A DNA stretch of 64,000 nucleotides, from positions 1 to 64,000 of the forward strand of contig JAWKPC010000002.1 in assembly GCA_041390865.1 (NCBI GenBank), written 5' to 3'. The translations under genes and the position numbers were made by a program. This document shows, piece after piece, positions 18,840 through 27,195 of the stretch. Source of the stretch: JAUIIK01 sp041390865. Its GTDB lineage: Bacteria; Chloroflexota; Chloroflexia; Thermomicrobiales; CFX8. Every line of letters starts with the position of its first letter. The stretch's first letter is position 1. The notes under the pieces are model-generated. The model searched no databases. It worked only from the letters and a program-made list of their open reading frames with translations, and had not been told where the DNA came from.

Positions 18840-18977
18840 CCCACACCGGGCAACCAGTCACGCCTCAGATGGCGCGGAGTACTGTAGCAAGTCGGAACCC
18901 GTTAGCGTACGGGTTCCGACAGCTATCTGATCAACGGTGGAGCTGCGGCCAGGTTCAGATCGTTGTCAGGCTCGCGA

Positions 18978-19475
18978 CTACTCCTCGTCAGCCGGCAACT
19001 GGAACTCGATGCCATATCGAGCGCCGGCGGCAACGGTCCGCTCGATATCGGGAGGTCCGGCCGGCTCGCCGGGGTTGGCAGCATCCACGACGGCATCGCC
19101 TGCTTCGGCGAAGAAATGTTCGTGGTAGCCGCCCGGCACGGTCTGGACCAGCATCCGCGCGTCTGTGTCGCCGGCGTTATGGAATGAGTGGGGCGTGCCG
19201 CGCGGCACCATTACATAGCCACCAGCGTTGACAACGACGGAATCTCCGTCCAGCTCGAAGCGGTAGCTACCTTCGAGGACATAGAATGACTCGTGCTCCT
19301 GGTGCTGGAGATGGGTCGGCACGCCACCTCCAGGCTGGGTGCGCGTCTCGAACAGCGAGTACGCACCACCGGTATCTTGCCCGGTCGCGATGAACGTCAC
19401 GAGATCGGTGACGACGCGATAGGTCGGTCCGTCGCCTCGCGGGAGTACGCGTGGTGCAAGCTGCTGCTCGATCAT
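18978..19475 (-). CDS. Cupin-domain protein (quercetinase-like), TetR-linked
   Basis: A 165-residue cupin. Core motifs are THLQHQEHESFYVLEG (metal-ligand block, about residues 54-69) and VPRGTPHSFHN (second block, about 92-102). The C-terminal ARYGIEFQLP tail is shared with the cupin at 20236-20736, as is DTGGAYSLFE, so the two are paralogues. Many such proteins are annotated as quercetin 2,3-dioxygenase-like, but the substrate is unknown. The open frame extends upstream antisense to the neighbouring regulator; ATG 19475 is the credible start. It diverges from a TetR gene 66 bases away. Confidence 0.82.
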   Translation of the reverse strand: MIEQQLAPRVLPRGDGPTYRVVTDLVTFIATGQDTGGAYSLFETRTQPGGGVPTHLQHQEHESFYVLEGSYRFELDGDSVVVNAGGYVMVPRGTPHSFHNAGDTDARMLVQTVPGGYHEHFFAEAGDAVVDAANPGEPAGPPDIERTVAAGARYGIEFQLPADEE

Positions 19476-19500
19476 GGTATCCTGACCTTTCTGAACCTTA

Positions 19501-19515
19501 TGAGACGCTGTCTCT
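19501..19515. promoter_or_regulatory. TetR-type operator between divergent genes
   Basis: TGAGACGCTGTCTCT contains the perfect dyad GAGAC-GCT-GTCTC, the size and spacing typical of TetR-family half-sites, midway between the cupin start (19475) and the regulator start (19542). Both genes are probably controlled from it. Confidence 0.55.
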
Positions 19516-19541
19516 TTATGCGACGAGGTATCATAAACACA

Positions 19542-20150
19542 ATGCGCGCAATCCGTCAAGAGGGAGGCCGGGTCAATCAGAAACGCCGGACGCGGTCGGA
19601 ACTCGTCGCCACGGCCATCACGCTGCTCGACCAGGGCAAGCGACCGACGATCCCCGAGCTCGCCGAGGCAGCCGGTGTCTCGCGAGCGACCGCATATCGC
19701 TACTTCTCCAGCCAGGAAGCCCTGTTGATGGAGATCACGCTCGAAGTCCGCGCCACGGAAGTCGAGGAGCGTATCGCCCGGCAGCCTGCGTCGGACGATG
19801 CATTCGAGCGGCTCGAGCACCTCGTTGAATCCACGGTCGGCGTCGTGCTCGAACACGAGGCGATGTTCCGGATTATGCTCCGGGCATCACTTGAGCCGAA
19901 GATCGACGAACATCACGTCCGCAAGGCTCGCCGGGTTCGCTGGATCGAAGAAGCGTTGGAACCCATCCGAGAAAAGGTCTCGACCCCGGTCTTAGCTCAC
20001 GTCATCGGCGGCGTCGTGCCCTATCTCGGGATCGAAGCGGTCATCGCACTCAAGGACCTCTATGACCTCAACTCGGAAGAAGTCATGAATCAGTCGAAGT
20101 GGGCATGCAAAGCGCTGCTCCGGGCTGCGCTTTCCAACCCGGAGCTCTGA
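19542..20150 (+). CDS. TetR-family transcriptional regulator
   Basis: A 202-residue regulator with an N-terminal HTH (RSELVATAITLLDQGKRPTI, then EAAGVSRATAYRYFSSQEAL, about residues 17-60) and an all-helical C-terminal half. The recognition helix SRATAYRYF is standard for the family. ATG 19542 is the first credible start; the open frame continues upstream into the divergent cupin region but is antisense to it. It presumably represses the cupin gene and itself through the dyad at 19501-19515. Confidence 0.88.
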   Translation: MRAIRQEGGRVNQKRRTRSELVATAITLLDQGKRPTIPELAEAAGVSRATAYRYFSSQEALLMEITLEVRATEVEERIARQPASDDAFERLEHLVESTVGVVLEHEAMFRIMLRASLEPKIDEHHVRKARRVRWIEEALEPIREKVSTPVLAHVIGGVVPYLGIEAVIALKDLYDLNSEEVMNQSKWACKALLRAALSNPEL

Positions 20151-20235
20151 TCGATGACATCCGCCGGATATAAAGCACAACCGATGCGAACTTCGTGGAT
20201 AGCGAAGGGCTCAGCGTGCAACGGTGCAGGACATG

Positions 20236-20736
20236 CTAGCTCGCAGGCGGCGGCAATATCTCGACACCGTACCTTGCGGCCGTTTCTACCAGACGAGGAA
20301 CGTCCAACGGTTCGTCGGATGGCGGAGGCACCTCCATCGAAGGAGCCGGCACGCTCAGCTCCCGGAAGAATCCTTCGAATCCCGCCGGCGCGCACAGGTT
20401 AAGCACTCGCACCTCGTCAGACTCAAGTGCGAAGCGGTGCGGAATACCGGGCGGGAGCGAAACCAGCATTCCCGGTCCAGCCTCGATGCGGCGCTCACCG
20501 ACCCAGAACGTCATGCGCCCCTCTAGAAGATAGAAAGCTTCCGATTCCCGGCTATGCACGTGCATCGGGGGCTCCGCGCTGATGCCACGGCGCCCAACCT
20601 CCTCGACGAGCGAGTACGCGCCGCCTGTCTCCTCAACCGTCGCAAGGAATGTCAGCAAGTAGCCGGAATACCAGACTGAGCGCGCAAGCTCATCGCGTCC
20701 ATGCTCGACAACCGATCCGTTCGCCACATCGATCAC
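20236..20736 (-). CDS. Cupin-domain protein, MarR-linked paralogue
   Basis: A 166-residue cupin homologous along its length to the one at 18978-19475 (shared ETGGAYSLVE, HVHSRESEAFYLLEG, PPGIPHRF and ARYGVEILPP). The HxH-x-E block at about residues 58-67 is intact here, so metal binding is likely. Function is unknown. It is divergently transcribed from a MarR regulator across a large palindrome, i.e. the same cupin-plus-regulator layout as its paralogue but with a different regulator family. Confidence 0.82.
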   Translation of the reverse strand: MIDVANGSVVEHGRDELARSVWYSGYLLTFLATVEETGGAYSLVEEVGRRGISAEPPMHVHSRESEAFYLLEGRMTFWVGERRIEAGPGMLVSLPPGIPHRFALESDEVRVLNLCAPAGFEGFFRELSVPAPSMEVPPPSDEPLDVPRLVETAARYGVEILPPPAS

Positions 20737-20759
20737 ATCCAGCCTCCATGTTTCATATA

Positions 20760-20807
20760 GTCAGTTTAGCTTACTATCTGGCACACTGGATAGTAAGCTA
20801 AACTGAC
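20760..20807. promoter_or_regulatory. 48-base palindromic MarR operator candidate
   Basis: Two perfect 19-base arms (GTCAGTTTAGCTTACTATC at 20760-20778 and its reverse complement at 20789-20807) flank a 10-base spacer. The site lies between the divergent cupin and MarR genes, close to both starts. Each arm is itself weakly dyadic (AGTnnnnnnnACT) and could hold one MarR dimer. It is AT-rich relative to its surroundings. Confidence 0.75.
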
Positions 20808-20830
20808 GAACAGGTCAAGGGAGATGCACA

Positions 20831-21295
20831 TTGAACTCGACACCGCTCAGCACAGACCGCATGCTCGGAGCGCTCTTGCGATTGCCGTCACGGGCAATCG
20901 TCCGGCGCATCGCCCGCGACCTCGCACGGGCGGGCCACGACGATCTGTCTCCGGCGCAGTTCGTCGCGTTTCAGTACTTGCCGCCCGAAGGAGCGCGCAC
21001 AACCGAGCTTGCGGAACAGGCGGGGATCACAAAGCAATCGATGAGCGCACTGGTGAGAGCGCTCATCTCACAGGGTTATCTGGAACGGTTGCCGGACCCC
21101 ACCGACCGGCGCGCCTCGATCGTCGTACGGACTGAGCGCGGCTGGGAGATCGAGCGGATCGCCCGAACTGCGATCTCGGCGCTCGTCGACGAGTGGAGGG
21201 ACGCGCTGGCGCCCGGGCAGCTTGACGCAGGTATCGAGATGCTCGGTGCCCTCGCCGACCATCTCGACGCTCAAGAAGAAACTGAACGTGGTTAG
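20831..21295 (+). CDS. MarR-family transcriptional regulator
   Basis: A 154-residue winged-helix regulator. The HTH is at about residues 58-80 (RTTELAEQAGITKQSMSALV) and the wing is DPTDRRASIVVRT (about 91-103), including the family Asp-x-x-Asp-Arg-Arg. Long terminal helices for dimerisation flank it. The start is TTG 20831, preceded by AAGGGAG about 8 bases upstream. It most likely senses a small phenolic-type ligand and controls the divergent cupin; the ligand is inferred from the family only. Confidence 0.9.
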   Translation: MNSTPLSTDRMLGALLRLPSRAIVRRIARDLARAGHDDLSPAQFVAFQYLPPEGARTTELAEQAGITKQSMSALVRALISQGYLERLPDPTDRRASIVVRTERGWEIERIARTAISALVDEWRDALAPGQLDAGIEMLGALADHLDAQEETERG

Positions 21296-21379
21296 CCGAC
21301 AGCAGGCGGGGGAGTGTTCGGCCGGCTATGGGGAATACGGCCGGAATTCGAAGAAGTAGGTTTATCGCCAGACGCGCTG

Positions 21380-21943
21380 TCAAGCGCTCCAGGTCAGGGC
21401 CGCGAACTGATCTGCATGGTCCCATTCGTGGATCGCGTGAAGCAGCAGCAACCCGCGCACGCCGGGCTCGCCGAGCCCTTCGATCCTGATCCGGGGATTG
21501 CCGGAGATCTCGCCGGCCATCTCCAGCGCACGCTCGAATTCACGGTCGCAGATGTCGAGTGTCGCCCGCGTCTCGGCCCGGTCCATCACCCGGACCTCTG
21601 CCTGTTCATCCGGAGAGCCGCCGGGATCCTCCCCTGCCAGCTGCTGGAACGCGAGCTGCAGCCAGTACATCATCTCCAACAGGTGGCTCGCGATCTCTCC
21701 AGCCGACCAGACCGGGTCGCCGTCAATCTCGTCCGTTTGGGGCCGGAATGCAGCGTCCGGGAGGCCTGCCAGCGTCTCCCGCATCGCCTGCCGCGCCTCC
21801 CGGATCGTAGCAACGAGATCGGTCTGCGAGTATTCGGACGCCACATTCTCGATCGTGTTCTGACGCCTGACGAAGACGGCGTCCTCCAGGTCCAGCAGGT
21901 CGTCCCGATCTATCGACGCCATCGTCTCGACCGCCTTTCGCAT
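21380..21943 (-). CDS. DinB/YfiT-like metal-binding four-helix protein
   Basis: A 187-residue protein of the DinB superfamily. The three-histidine metal site is visible in GEIASHLLEMMYW (about residue 85) and HAIHEWDHADQF (about 168-176), and the protein is all-helical. Family members are often thiol-dependent transferases (bacillithiol, mycothiol) or of unknown function. It begins MRKAVETMASIDRDD with the next Met eight residues in, so the precise start is uncertain. No operon link is apparent. Confidence 0.8.
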   Translation of the reverse strand: MRKAVETMASIDRDDLLDLEDAVFVRRQNTIENVASEYSQTDLVATIREARQAMRETLAGLPDAAFRPQTDEIDGDPVWSAGEIASHLLEMMYWLQLAFQQLAGEDPGGSPDEQAEVRVMDRAETRATLDICDREFERALEMAGEISGNPRIRIEGLGEPGVRGLLLLHAIHEWDHADQFAALTWSA

Positions 21944-22112
21944 GTGTTAACCAGGATCATCCCACGATTTCCCGGCAAGTGCCGGAACCTACCGCTCATC
22001 TTGCCATCCCGCGGCACTTGATCGTTGACGCCAGCCGGCGACCGGCTATGCTTCCGGATCTGGATCAGGCGAACGCTGCGAAGCGGAAGATCAACGAAAG
22101 CGATAGATAAGG

Positions 22113-22877
22113 ATGTCCGACCCGGTTGCGCTCGCGGCGATGAACAACGTGCTGCAGAGCGAGGCAGTCCTCGCCGCCGTCGGCTCGACCGGTACGTTCA
22201 CCGACACCTTCTGGTCGAACGACCACAGCTACGACATCCCGTATGCGAACGGAGCGACGCTCGGATCCCCGGAGGACCGAGATGCGCACCTGACAGCGGT
22301 CAGTGACCTGACCGCATCCCGCCCTCCTGGAGCGCCGACGTTCGTCATGGATTCCTTCGCGGCGCTCGACCTCGCGCCAGAAGCGTTCACCATCAGGATC
22401 GCCGACGAGTGGTTCGTTCGCGAGGGCTCCCCAGCCAGACGCCAGTTGGCCAGCTCCCACGATATCCGGCAGATCGAATCGGATAACGAGCTGGCCCTGT
22501 TCGAGGCTGCCAGCGTCGCCGGGTTTGGCGGCACACCGCCTGACTCACCCGGCCACACGTATCCAGCGGCTCTACTATCTGATCCTCGCTTCCGGTTCTT
22601 CACGCTCCACACGGACGGAGAACTGGCGGCCGGGGTCTTTCTCTTCGAGGACCCCGCCTGCACCGGCGTCTTCACCTTTTTCACCCTGCCCGGCCATCGG
22701 AACAGGGGTCTCGGAACAGCGCTGCTCGACGAGGTCCTCGGCCAGGCGCCGGAGAAGCTACTCGCCACCAATCCATCGTCGATGTCGCGCGAAATCTTTG
22801 CGTCCTTCGGGTTTCGCCCCGCCGGTGGACGGCGGATCTGGGTCCGGGAGGCCCAGTCCGGCAACCGATCCCGGTAG
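22113..22877 (+). CDS. GNAT-family N-acetyltransferase
   Basis: A 254-residue protein with an N-terminal region of unknown function (about 1-110) and a C-terminal GNAT domain. The acetyl-CoA pyrophosphate loop is HRNRGLGTALLDEV (about residues 196-209), followed by a FASFGFRPAGGRRIWVRE ending typical of the fold. The acceptor is unknown. It runs convergently to the cupin gene at 22886 with eight bases between stops. Confidence 0.8.
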   Translation: MSDPVALAAMNNVLQSEAVLAAVGSTGTFTDTFWSNDHSYDIPYANGATLGSPEDRDAHLTAVSDLTASRPPGAPTFVMDSFAALDLAPEAFTIRIADEWFVREGSPARRQLASSHDIRQIESDNELALFEAASVAGFGGTPPDSPGHTYPAALLSDPRFRFFTLHTDGELAAGVFLFEDPACTGVFTFFTLPGHRNRGLGTALLDEVLGQAPEKLLATNPSSMSREIFASFGFRPAGGRRIWVREAQSGNRSR

Positions 22878-22885
22878 CGGATCCA

Positions 22886-23260
22886 CTATCGGTCGCCGTT
22901 GACCGCCGCGGCGTCACCGGAATCGTCGGGCAACCAGCTAATCGTCAGCAGGAACGCCCCATCCGCAGTCGCCTGGACGGCATGGCGAACATTCTCCTGG
23001 ATAGAGATCAACTCTCCCGCTCCGAGGTTTCGGGTTTCCTGGCCGATCTGCACGTCGAACGCCCCTTCAAGAGCATGGATCGTGATCGGGCCGGGAGCGC
23101 TGTGCTCCTGAAGCTCCGCCCCGGCGTTCATCGTGACCAGAACGACGCGCAGCCGGTCGGTCTTGATCAGCGTCTGCGCTCTGCGGCCACTGCTGGAATC
23201 ACCGGGCTCGAACCGGGCGATCTCATCCTGCAATCTGAATTCCCCGAGGATTCCGTCCAT
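22886..23260 (-). CDS. Short cupin-domain protein
   Basis: A 124-residue single cupin beginning MDGILGEFRLQDEI. Core residues are ELQEHSAPGPITIHALEG (about 57-74) and LISIQENVRHAVQATADG (about 90-107). The metal motif is relaxed. The open frame extends 48 residues upstream with no coding character, so ATG 23260 is taken. It is the fourth cupin within about 6 kb but has no adjacent regulator and only distant similarity to the TetR- and MarR-linked pair. Confidence 0.75.
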   Translation of the reverse strand: MDGILGEFRLQDEIARFEPGDSSSGRRAQTLIKTDRLRVVLVTMNAGAELQEHSAPGPITIHALEGAFDVQIGQETRNLGAGELISIQENVRHAVQATADGAFLLTISWLPDDSGDAAAVNGDR

Positions 23261-23432
23261 AGCTCGACCAGCCTTCCATCCGTTATGTCGACAAGTTCGG
23301 CATCTGCGTCGTCCGCAGTCTTTGTCCTGCGAGCCTACCACCGGCGCCCCGACGGATACGGAGTGGTTCAACTCCGCTGTCGAGGCTGCTACCATGCTCT
23401 CCATTCAATCGGATCGCACGGAAGGGCCGGTA

Positions 23433-24854
23433 ATGAGCGCTGACCAGACGATGATCACGTACCTGAACGAGCATTACGATCACTTCGCCGCACAGGCGAG
23501 GAAGATCTGGGAGAACCCGGAAATCGGGCTCCAGGAGAAATACGCCTCGAAGCTGATCGCCGACGAGCTCGAGGAAAACGGCTTCGATATCGAATGGGGC
23601 GTCGGCCAGATGGAGACGGCCTTCGTCGCTTCCTGGGGCGAGGGCAAGCCGATCATCGGCATCCTCGGCGAATACGACGCGCTGCCCGGCCTCTCGCAAG
23701 ACGCCACGCCGGAACGCAACGAGCTGGTCGACGGCGGTCCGGGACATGGTTGCGGCCACAACCTCTACGGCGTCGGCGCGCTCGGCGCAGCGCTGGCGAT
23801 GCAGGCGGCAATGAAAGAGACCGGGACGCAGGGAACGGTCCGCTACTACGGCTGCCCGGCTGAAGAGACGCTGACCGGAAAGACCTATATGGCCCGAGCC
23901 GGCGTCTTCGATGACCTCGACGCCTCGGTTACCTGGCACCCCGGCTACGCCAATACGGTCTGGTCGAACGGCAGCAGCCTGGCGATGAACTCGTTCAAGG
24001 TCCATTTCCACGGCGTCGCGGCGCACGGAGCGGCTGCCCCACACCTCGGCAAGAGCGCCCTCGACGGCGCGATGCTGATGGACATCGGCGTCAACTATCT
24101 CCGCGAGCACATCGAGCAGGACTCGCGCATCCACAGCGTCATCCAGAATGGCGGCCAGGCCCCGAACGTCGTCCCACCCGAAGCGACGATCTGGTACTTC
24201 GTCCGGGCGCCGAAGCGCGAGCAGGTCGAGGCAATCTACGCCCGGATGCTCGACTGCGCCAAGGGCGCGGCGCTGATGAGCGGCACGACCTACGACGTCG
24301 AGTTCCTGACCGGCTGCTACGAGCTGCTGCCGAACGGCGTCATCAGCAACATCATGCTCGATAAGATGGAAGCCCTCGGCGGGATCGAGTTCAGCCACGA
24401 CGAGATGGCCTTCGCCCAGGATCTCCAGAGCTCGCTGGACAAAGAAACGATCGAGATGAACCGACGGCAGGTGCTCGAGAATGCCGCCGCCGGGACGACC
24501 GCCGGCGACATCGGCGACGTCCTCTGCGAGGGCGTCATCCGGCCGTCGGACGAATTCCGGCTGATGCACGGATCGACCGAGGTCGGCGACGTCAGCCAGA
24601 TCGCGCCAACGGGCAACCTGCTAACCTGCTGCCACCCGCTCGGTTCACCCGGGCACAGCTGGCAAATCACCGCTTCGTCGGGCCACGGCATCGGCTTCCG
24701 AGGCATGGACTACGCCGCCAAGGCGATGGCGCTGACCGGCTTCGAGCTGATGACCAACAGCGAGGCGCTCCAGTCGGCGCAAAACGAATTCAAAGAGAAG
24801 ACCGGCGGCAAGAAGTACGTGTCGCCGCTGCCGGAAGACGCCGTCCCGCACTAG
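23433..24854 (+). CDS. M20-family amidohydrolase, AbgB-like
   Basis: A 473-residue zinc amidohydrolase of the aminobenzoyl-glutamate utilisation B type. Metal-ligand blocks are GPGHGCGHNLYGVGALGAAL (about 105-124), YGCPAEET (about 143) and a terminal HS-type ligand in TCCHPLGSPGHSWQ (about 397-410). The AHGAAAPHLGKSALDGAM stretch is characteristic of AbgB. AbgB with AbgA cleaves p-aminobenzoyl-glutamate; no AbgA partner is nearby, so another N-acyl or dipeptide-like amide may be used. GGAAGGG six bases before ATG 23433 fixes the start. Confidence 0.88.
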   Translation: MSADQTMITYLNEHYDHFAAQARKIWENPEIGLQEKYASKLIADELEENGFDIEWGVGQMETAFVASWGEGKPIIGILGEYDALPGLSQDATPERNELVDGGPGHGCGHNLYGVGALGAALAMQAAMKETGTQGTVRYYGCPAEETLTGKTYMARAGVFDDLDASVTWHPGYANTVWSNGSSLAMNSFKVHFHGVAAHGAAAPHLGKSALDGAMLMDIGVNYLREHIEQDSRIHSVIQNGGQAPNVVPPEATIWYFVRAPKREQVEAIYARMLDCAKGAALMSGTTYDVEFLTGCYELLPNGVISNIMLDKMEALGGIEFSHDEMAFAQDLQSSLDKETIEMNRRQVLENAAAGTTAGDIGDVLCEGVIRPSDEFRLMHGSTEVGDVSQIAPTGNLLTCCHPLGSPGHSWQITASSGHGIGFRGMDYAAKAMALTGFELMTNSEALQSAQNEFKEKTGGKKYVSPLPEDAVPH

Positions 24855-24870
24855 GAATCGGAGCGCGACC

Positions 24871-27015
24871 ATCTCGGATCACCCCGTAGCGCAGCAGCAC
24901 GTCGAGACGGAAACCCCGGTTGCGGAAGGAGGCCATACACTCCAACGCAACCGGACCTTCCTCCGCACTGCTCCGGATGGTCGCGTCGACGCCACGAGAC
25001 TTGGCGATACCGGCCTCTTTCACCGCGGCACGCGCTTCCTGTCCGGGCTGGAGCTGAAGGTCTCGGGAGTCTCGCCCAACCTGCTTGATGCCGGGGTCGA
25101 CGACGACAACCTGACGCTCGTCGTCGACCTCGCCAATCCGGACCTCGACAGCGATCGAGGCCAGATCCCGGCCGACACTATCCACCTGCGGCGCACCATG
25201 ATCCTCGACGACGGGGCGATGGTTGAGAAGCTCGAGCTTGCCAACTACGGGCGGAATCCGATCGATCTCGGGCTGGCCTACGAGGTGAGCGCGGACTTCG
25301 CGGACGTCTTCGAGGCGCGCGGAATGGCAAGACCGCAGCGCGGCACCCTCCAGCAGCCGGAAATCGACGGCGATGACCTTCACCTGTCTTATCTGGGGCG
25401 AGACGGGGTCAGCCGCCGAACAACCATCTCGATCCAGCCACGCGGAACGGTCGTCGAAAATGGCGTCCGGATCCACGTGGAACTCTCACCCGCAGAATCT
25501 CGATCGGTCGAGTTGACGATGCGTTGCTCGATGGACGAGGGGGCCATCCGGTCTCGCTCATTCGACAACCTGGCTGCAGCCCGTCGCGAAGAGATGACAA
25601 CAAAGCGCCAGGGCGCGGCGATGATTGTCACCTCAAATCCGCGCTTCAACGCCTGGATCGACCGGTCTCAGGCCGATCTGGAGATGCTGACGATCGAAAC
25701 GGCCCAGGGCCCCTATCCCGCAGCAGGTGCCCCCTGGTACGTCACGACGTTCGGGCGCGACGGGATCATCGCCGCCCTCCAGATGCTCGATTACGACCCG
25801 CGCCCGGCCGCCGGTGTTCTGCGCTATCTGGCGGCGCACCAGGCCACCGAATCCGATCCGGAATCGGACGCCGCGCCGGGCAAGATCGTCCACGAGATGC
25901 GCGAGGGAGAGATGGCGGACCTCGGCGAGCACCGCTTCGGCCGCTACTACGGCACGATCGATGCGACCCCGCTCTTCCTGATGCTCGCGGGAGCCTACTG
26001 CCGCCGGACCGGAGACGTTGACCTGATGCGCGAAATCTGGCCGAACGTACTGGCGGCGACTGCTTGGATCGACGAGTATGGCGACCTCGACGGCGATGGC
26101 TTCGTCGAATACCGATCGAATGCATCCAGCGGACTGGTGCAGCAAGGCTGGAAGGATTCGCACGACTCGGTTCTCCATGCCGACGGCAGCTTTGCCCGCT
26201 CGCCGATCGCCCTCTGCGAAGTCCAGGGCTACGTCTACCAGGGACTGCTGTCGGTTGCCGAAATAGCGGCTGAACTTGGCGAGGGAACGCGAGCGTCCAG
26301 CCTGCGGGAGCGAGCCGGGAAGCTCCGGACCGAGTTCAACCACGCCTTCTGGGACGAAAACCTGGGGAGCTTCGTGCTGGCGCTCGACGGCGATAAGCAG
26401 CCGTGCCGCGTACTCACGACGAACGCCGGCCACTGCCTGTACGCTGGGATCGCCGATCCGGACCACGCTGTCCACCTGGCAGCGACATTCAGCGACCGCG
26501 GCATGGCCAGCGGCTGGGGACTCCGTACCCTGAGCCGGGATGCAGCCGGCTACAACCCGCTGTCCTATCACAACGGTTCCGTCTGGCCGCACGACAACGC
26601 GATCGTCGCCGCCGGCCTGGCGCGGTATGGGTTGAAAGACGCGGCCCGAGCCATCACGGAAGCTACCTTCGAGGCGGCAATCCGGACCGGGGACATGCGC
26701 CTCCCGGAACTGTATTGCGGATTCCAGCGCGAACCTGGGCGAGATCCGGTACGTTATCCGATCTCGTGCACACCCCAGGCCTGGGCAGCCGGCAGCGTTT
26801 TCATGCTTCTCAGTGCCCTTCTCGGACTCGAGATCGATGCTCGCTCTTCGACCGTCATCGTCACCCGGCCTATCCTGCCTACCGGCGTCGAATGGATCAG
26901 CATCGACGGGCTGCGGATCGGCCAATCGGTCTCAAGCATCACGCTCCAGGACGGATCTGACGGCGTCGAGGTCGCAATGGAAGGCGACGGCGTGCGCCTC
27001 GACATCCGTGACTGA
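24871..27015 (+). CDS. Amylo-alpha-1,6-glucosidase-like (glycogen debranching GDE) protein
   Basis: About 714 residues. The N-terminal GDE_N_bis domain (GDTGLFHRGTRFLSGLELKV, then DDDNLTLVVDLANPDL, then IHLRRTMILDD) and the C-terminal (alpha/alpha)6 glucosidase domain (FGRDGIIAALQMLDYDPRPA, WKDSHDSVLHADGSFARSP, YHNGSVWPHDNAIVA, ISCTPQAWAAGSVF) are complete. It probably releases alpha-1,6-linked glucose or related sugars in the cytosol. Coding clearly starts before the first in-frame ATG (25198), yet no ATG, GTG or TTG exists upstream in that frame back into the M20 gene. The likeliest start is ATC at 24871 followed by TCGGATCAC, possibly a misread ATG. Confidence 0.85.
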   Translation: MSDHPVAQQHVETETPVAEGGHTLQRNRTFLRTAPDGRVDATRLGDTGLFHRGTRFLSGLELKVSGVSPNLLDAGVDDDNLTLVVDLANPDLDSDRGQIPADTIHLRRTMILDDGAMVEKLELANYGRNPIDLGLAYEVSADFADVFEARGMARPQRGTLQQPEIDGDDLHLSYLGRDGVSRRTTISIQPRGTVVENGVRIHVELSPAESRSVELTMRCSMDEGAIRSRSFDNLAAARREEMTTKRQGAAMIVTSNPRFNAWIDRSQADLEMLTIETAQGPYPAAGAPWYVTTFGRDGIIAALQMLDYDPRPAAGVLRYLAAHQATESDPESDAAPGKIVHEMREGEMADLGEHRFGRYYGTIDATPLFLMLAGAYCRRTGDVDLMREIWPNVLAATAWIDEYGDLDGDGFVEYRSNASSGLVQQGWKDSHDSVLHADGSFARSPIALCEVQGYVYQGLLSVAEIAAELGEGTRASSLRERAGKLRTEFNHAFWDENLGSFVLALDGDKQPCRVLTTNAGHCLYAGIADPDHAVHLAATFSDRGMASGWGLRTLSRDAAGYNPLSYHNGSVWPHDNAIVAAGLARYGLKDAARAITEATFEAAIRTGDMRLPELYCGFQREPGRDPVRYPISCTPQAWAAGSVFMLLSALLGLEIDARSSTVIVTRPILPTGVEWISIDGLRIGQSVSSITLQDGSDGVEVAMEGDGVRLDIRD

Positions 27016-27195
27016 GCAGCCAGGCTGCCGCGACGCGATGCGTCGTTTCTCCTTCGGAGCGCTAGCGTAAAGACGATGCGATCCGAGTTGACCCGCGATA
27101 GGGCCACACTGGACCACTACCCGCGCGTACTCGATCAATAGAGAAGCCCCCGCTCCAGGCAAGCCTGGCAGGTGCCCGGCCGTCAAGGTTGGCGG

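Noticed and set aside
23195..23235. tRNA-like TTCGAACC-type sequence
   Set aside because: It lies inside the cupin reading frame and no acceptor or anticodon arms surround it. No tRNA was found in the window.
25633..26925. 430-codon minus-strand open frame opposite the GDE gene
   Set aside because: Antisense to a fully conserved glucosidase domain, no homology-like motif.
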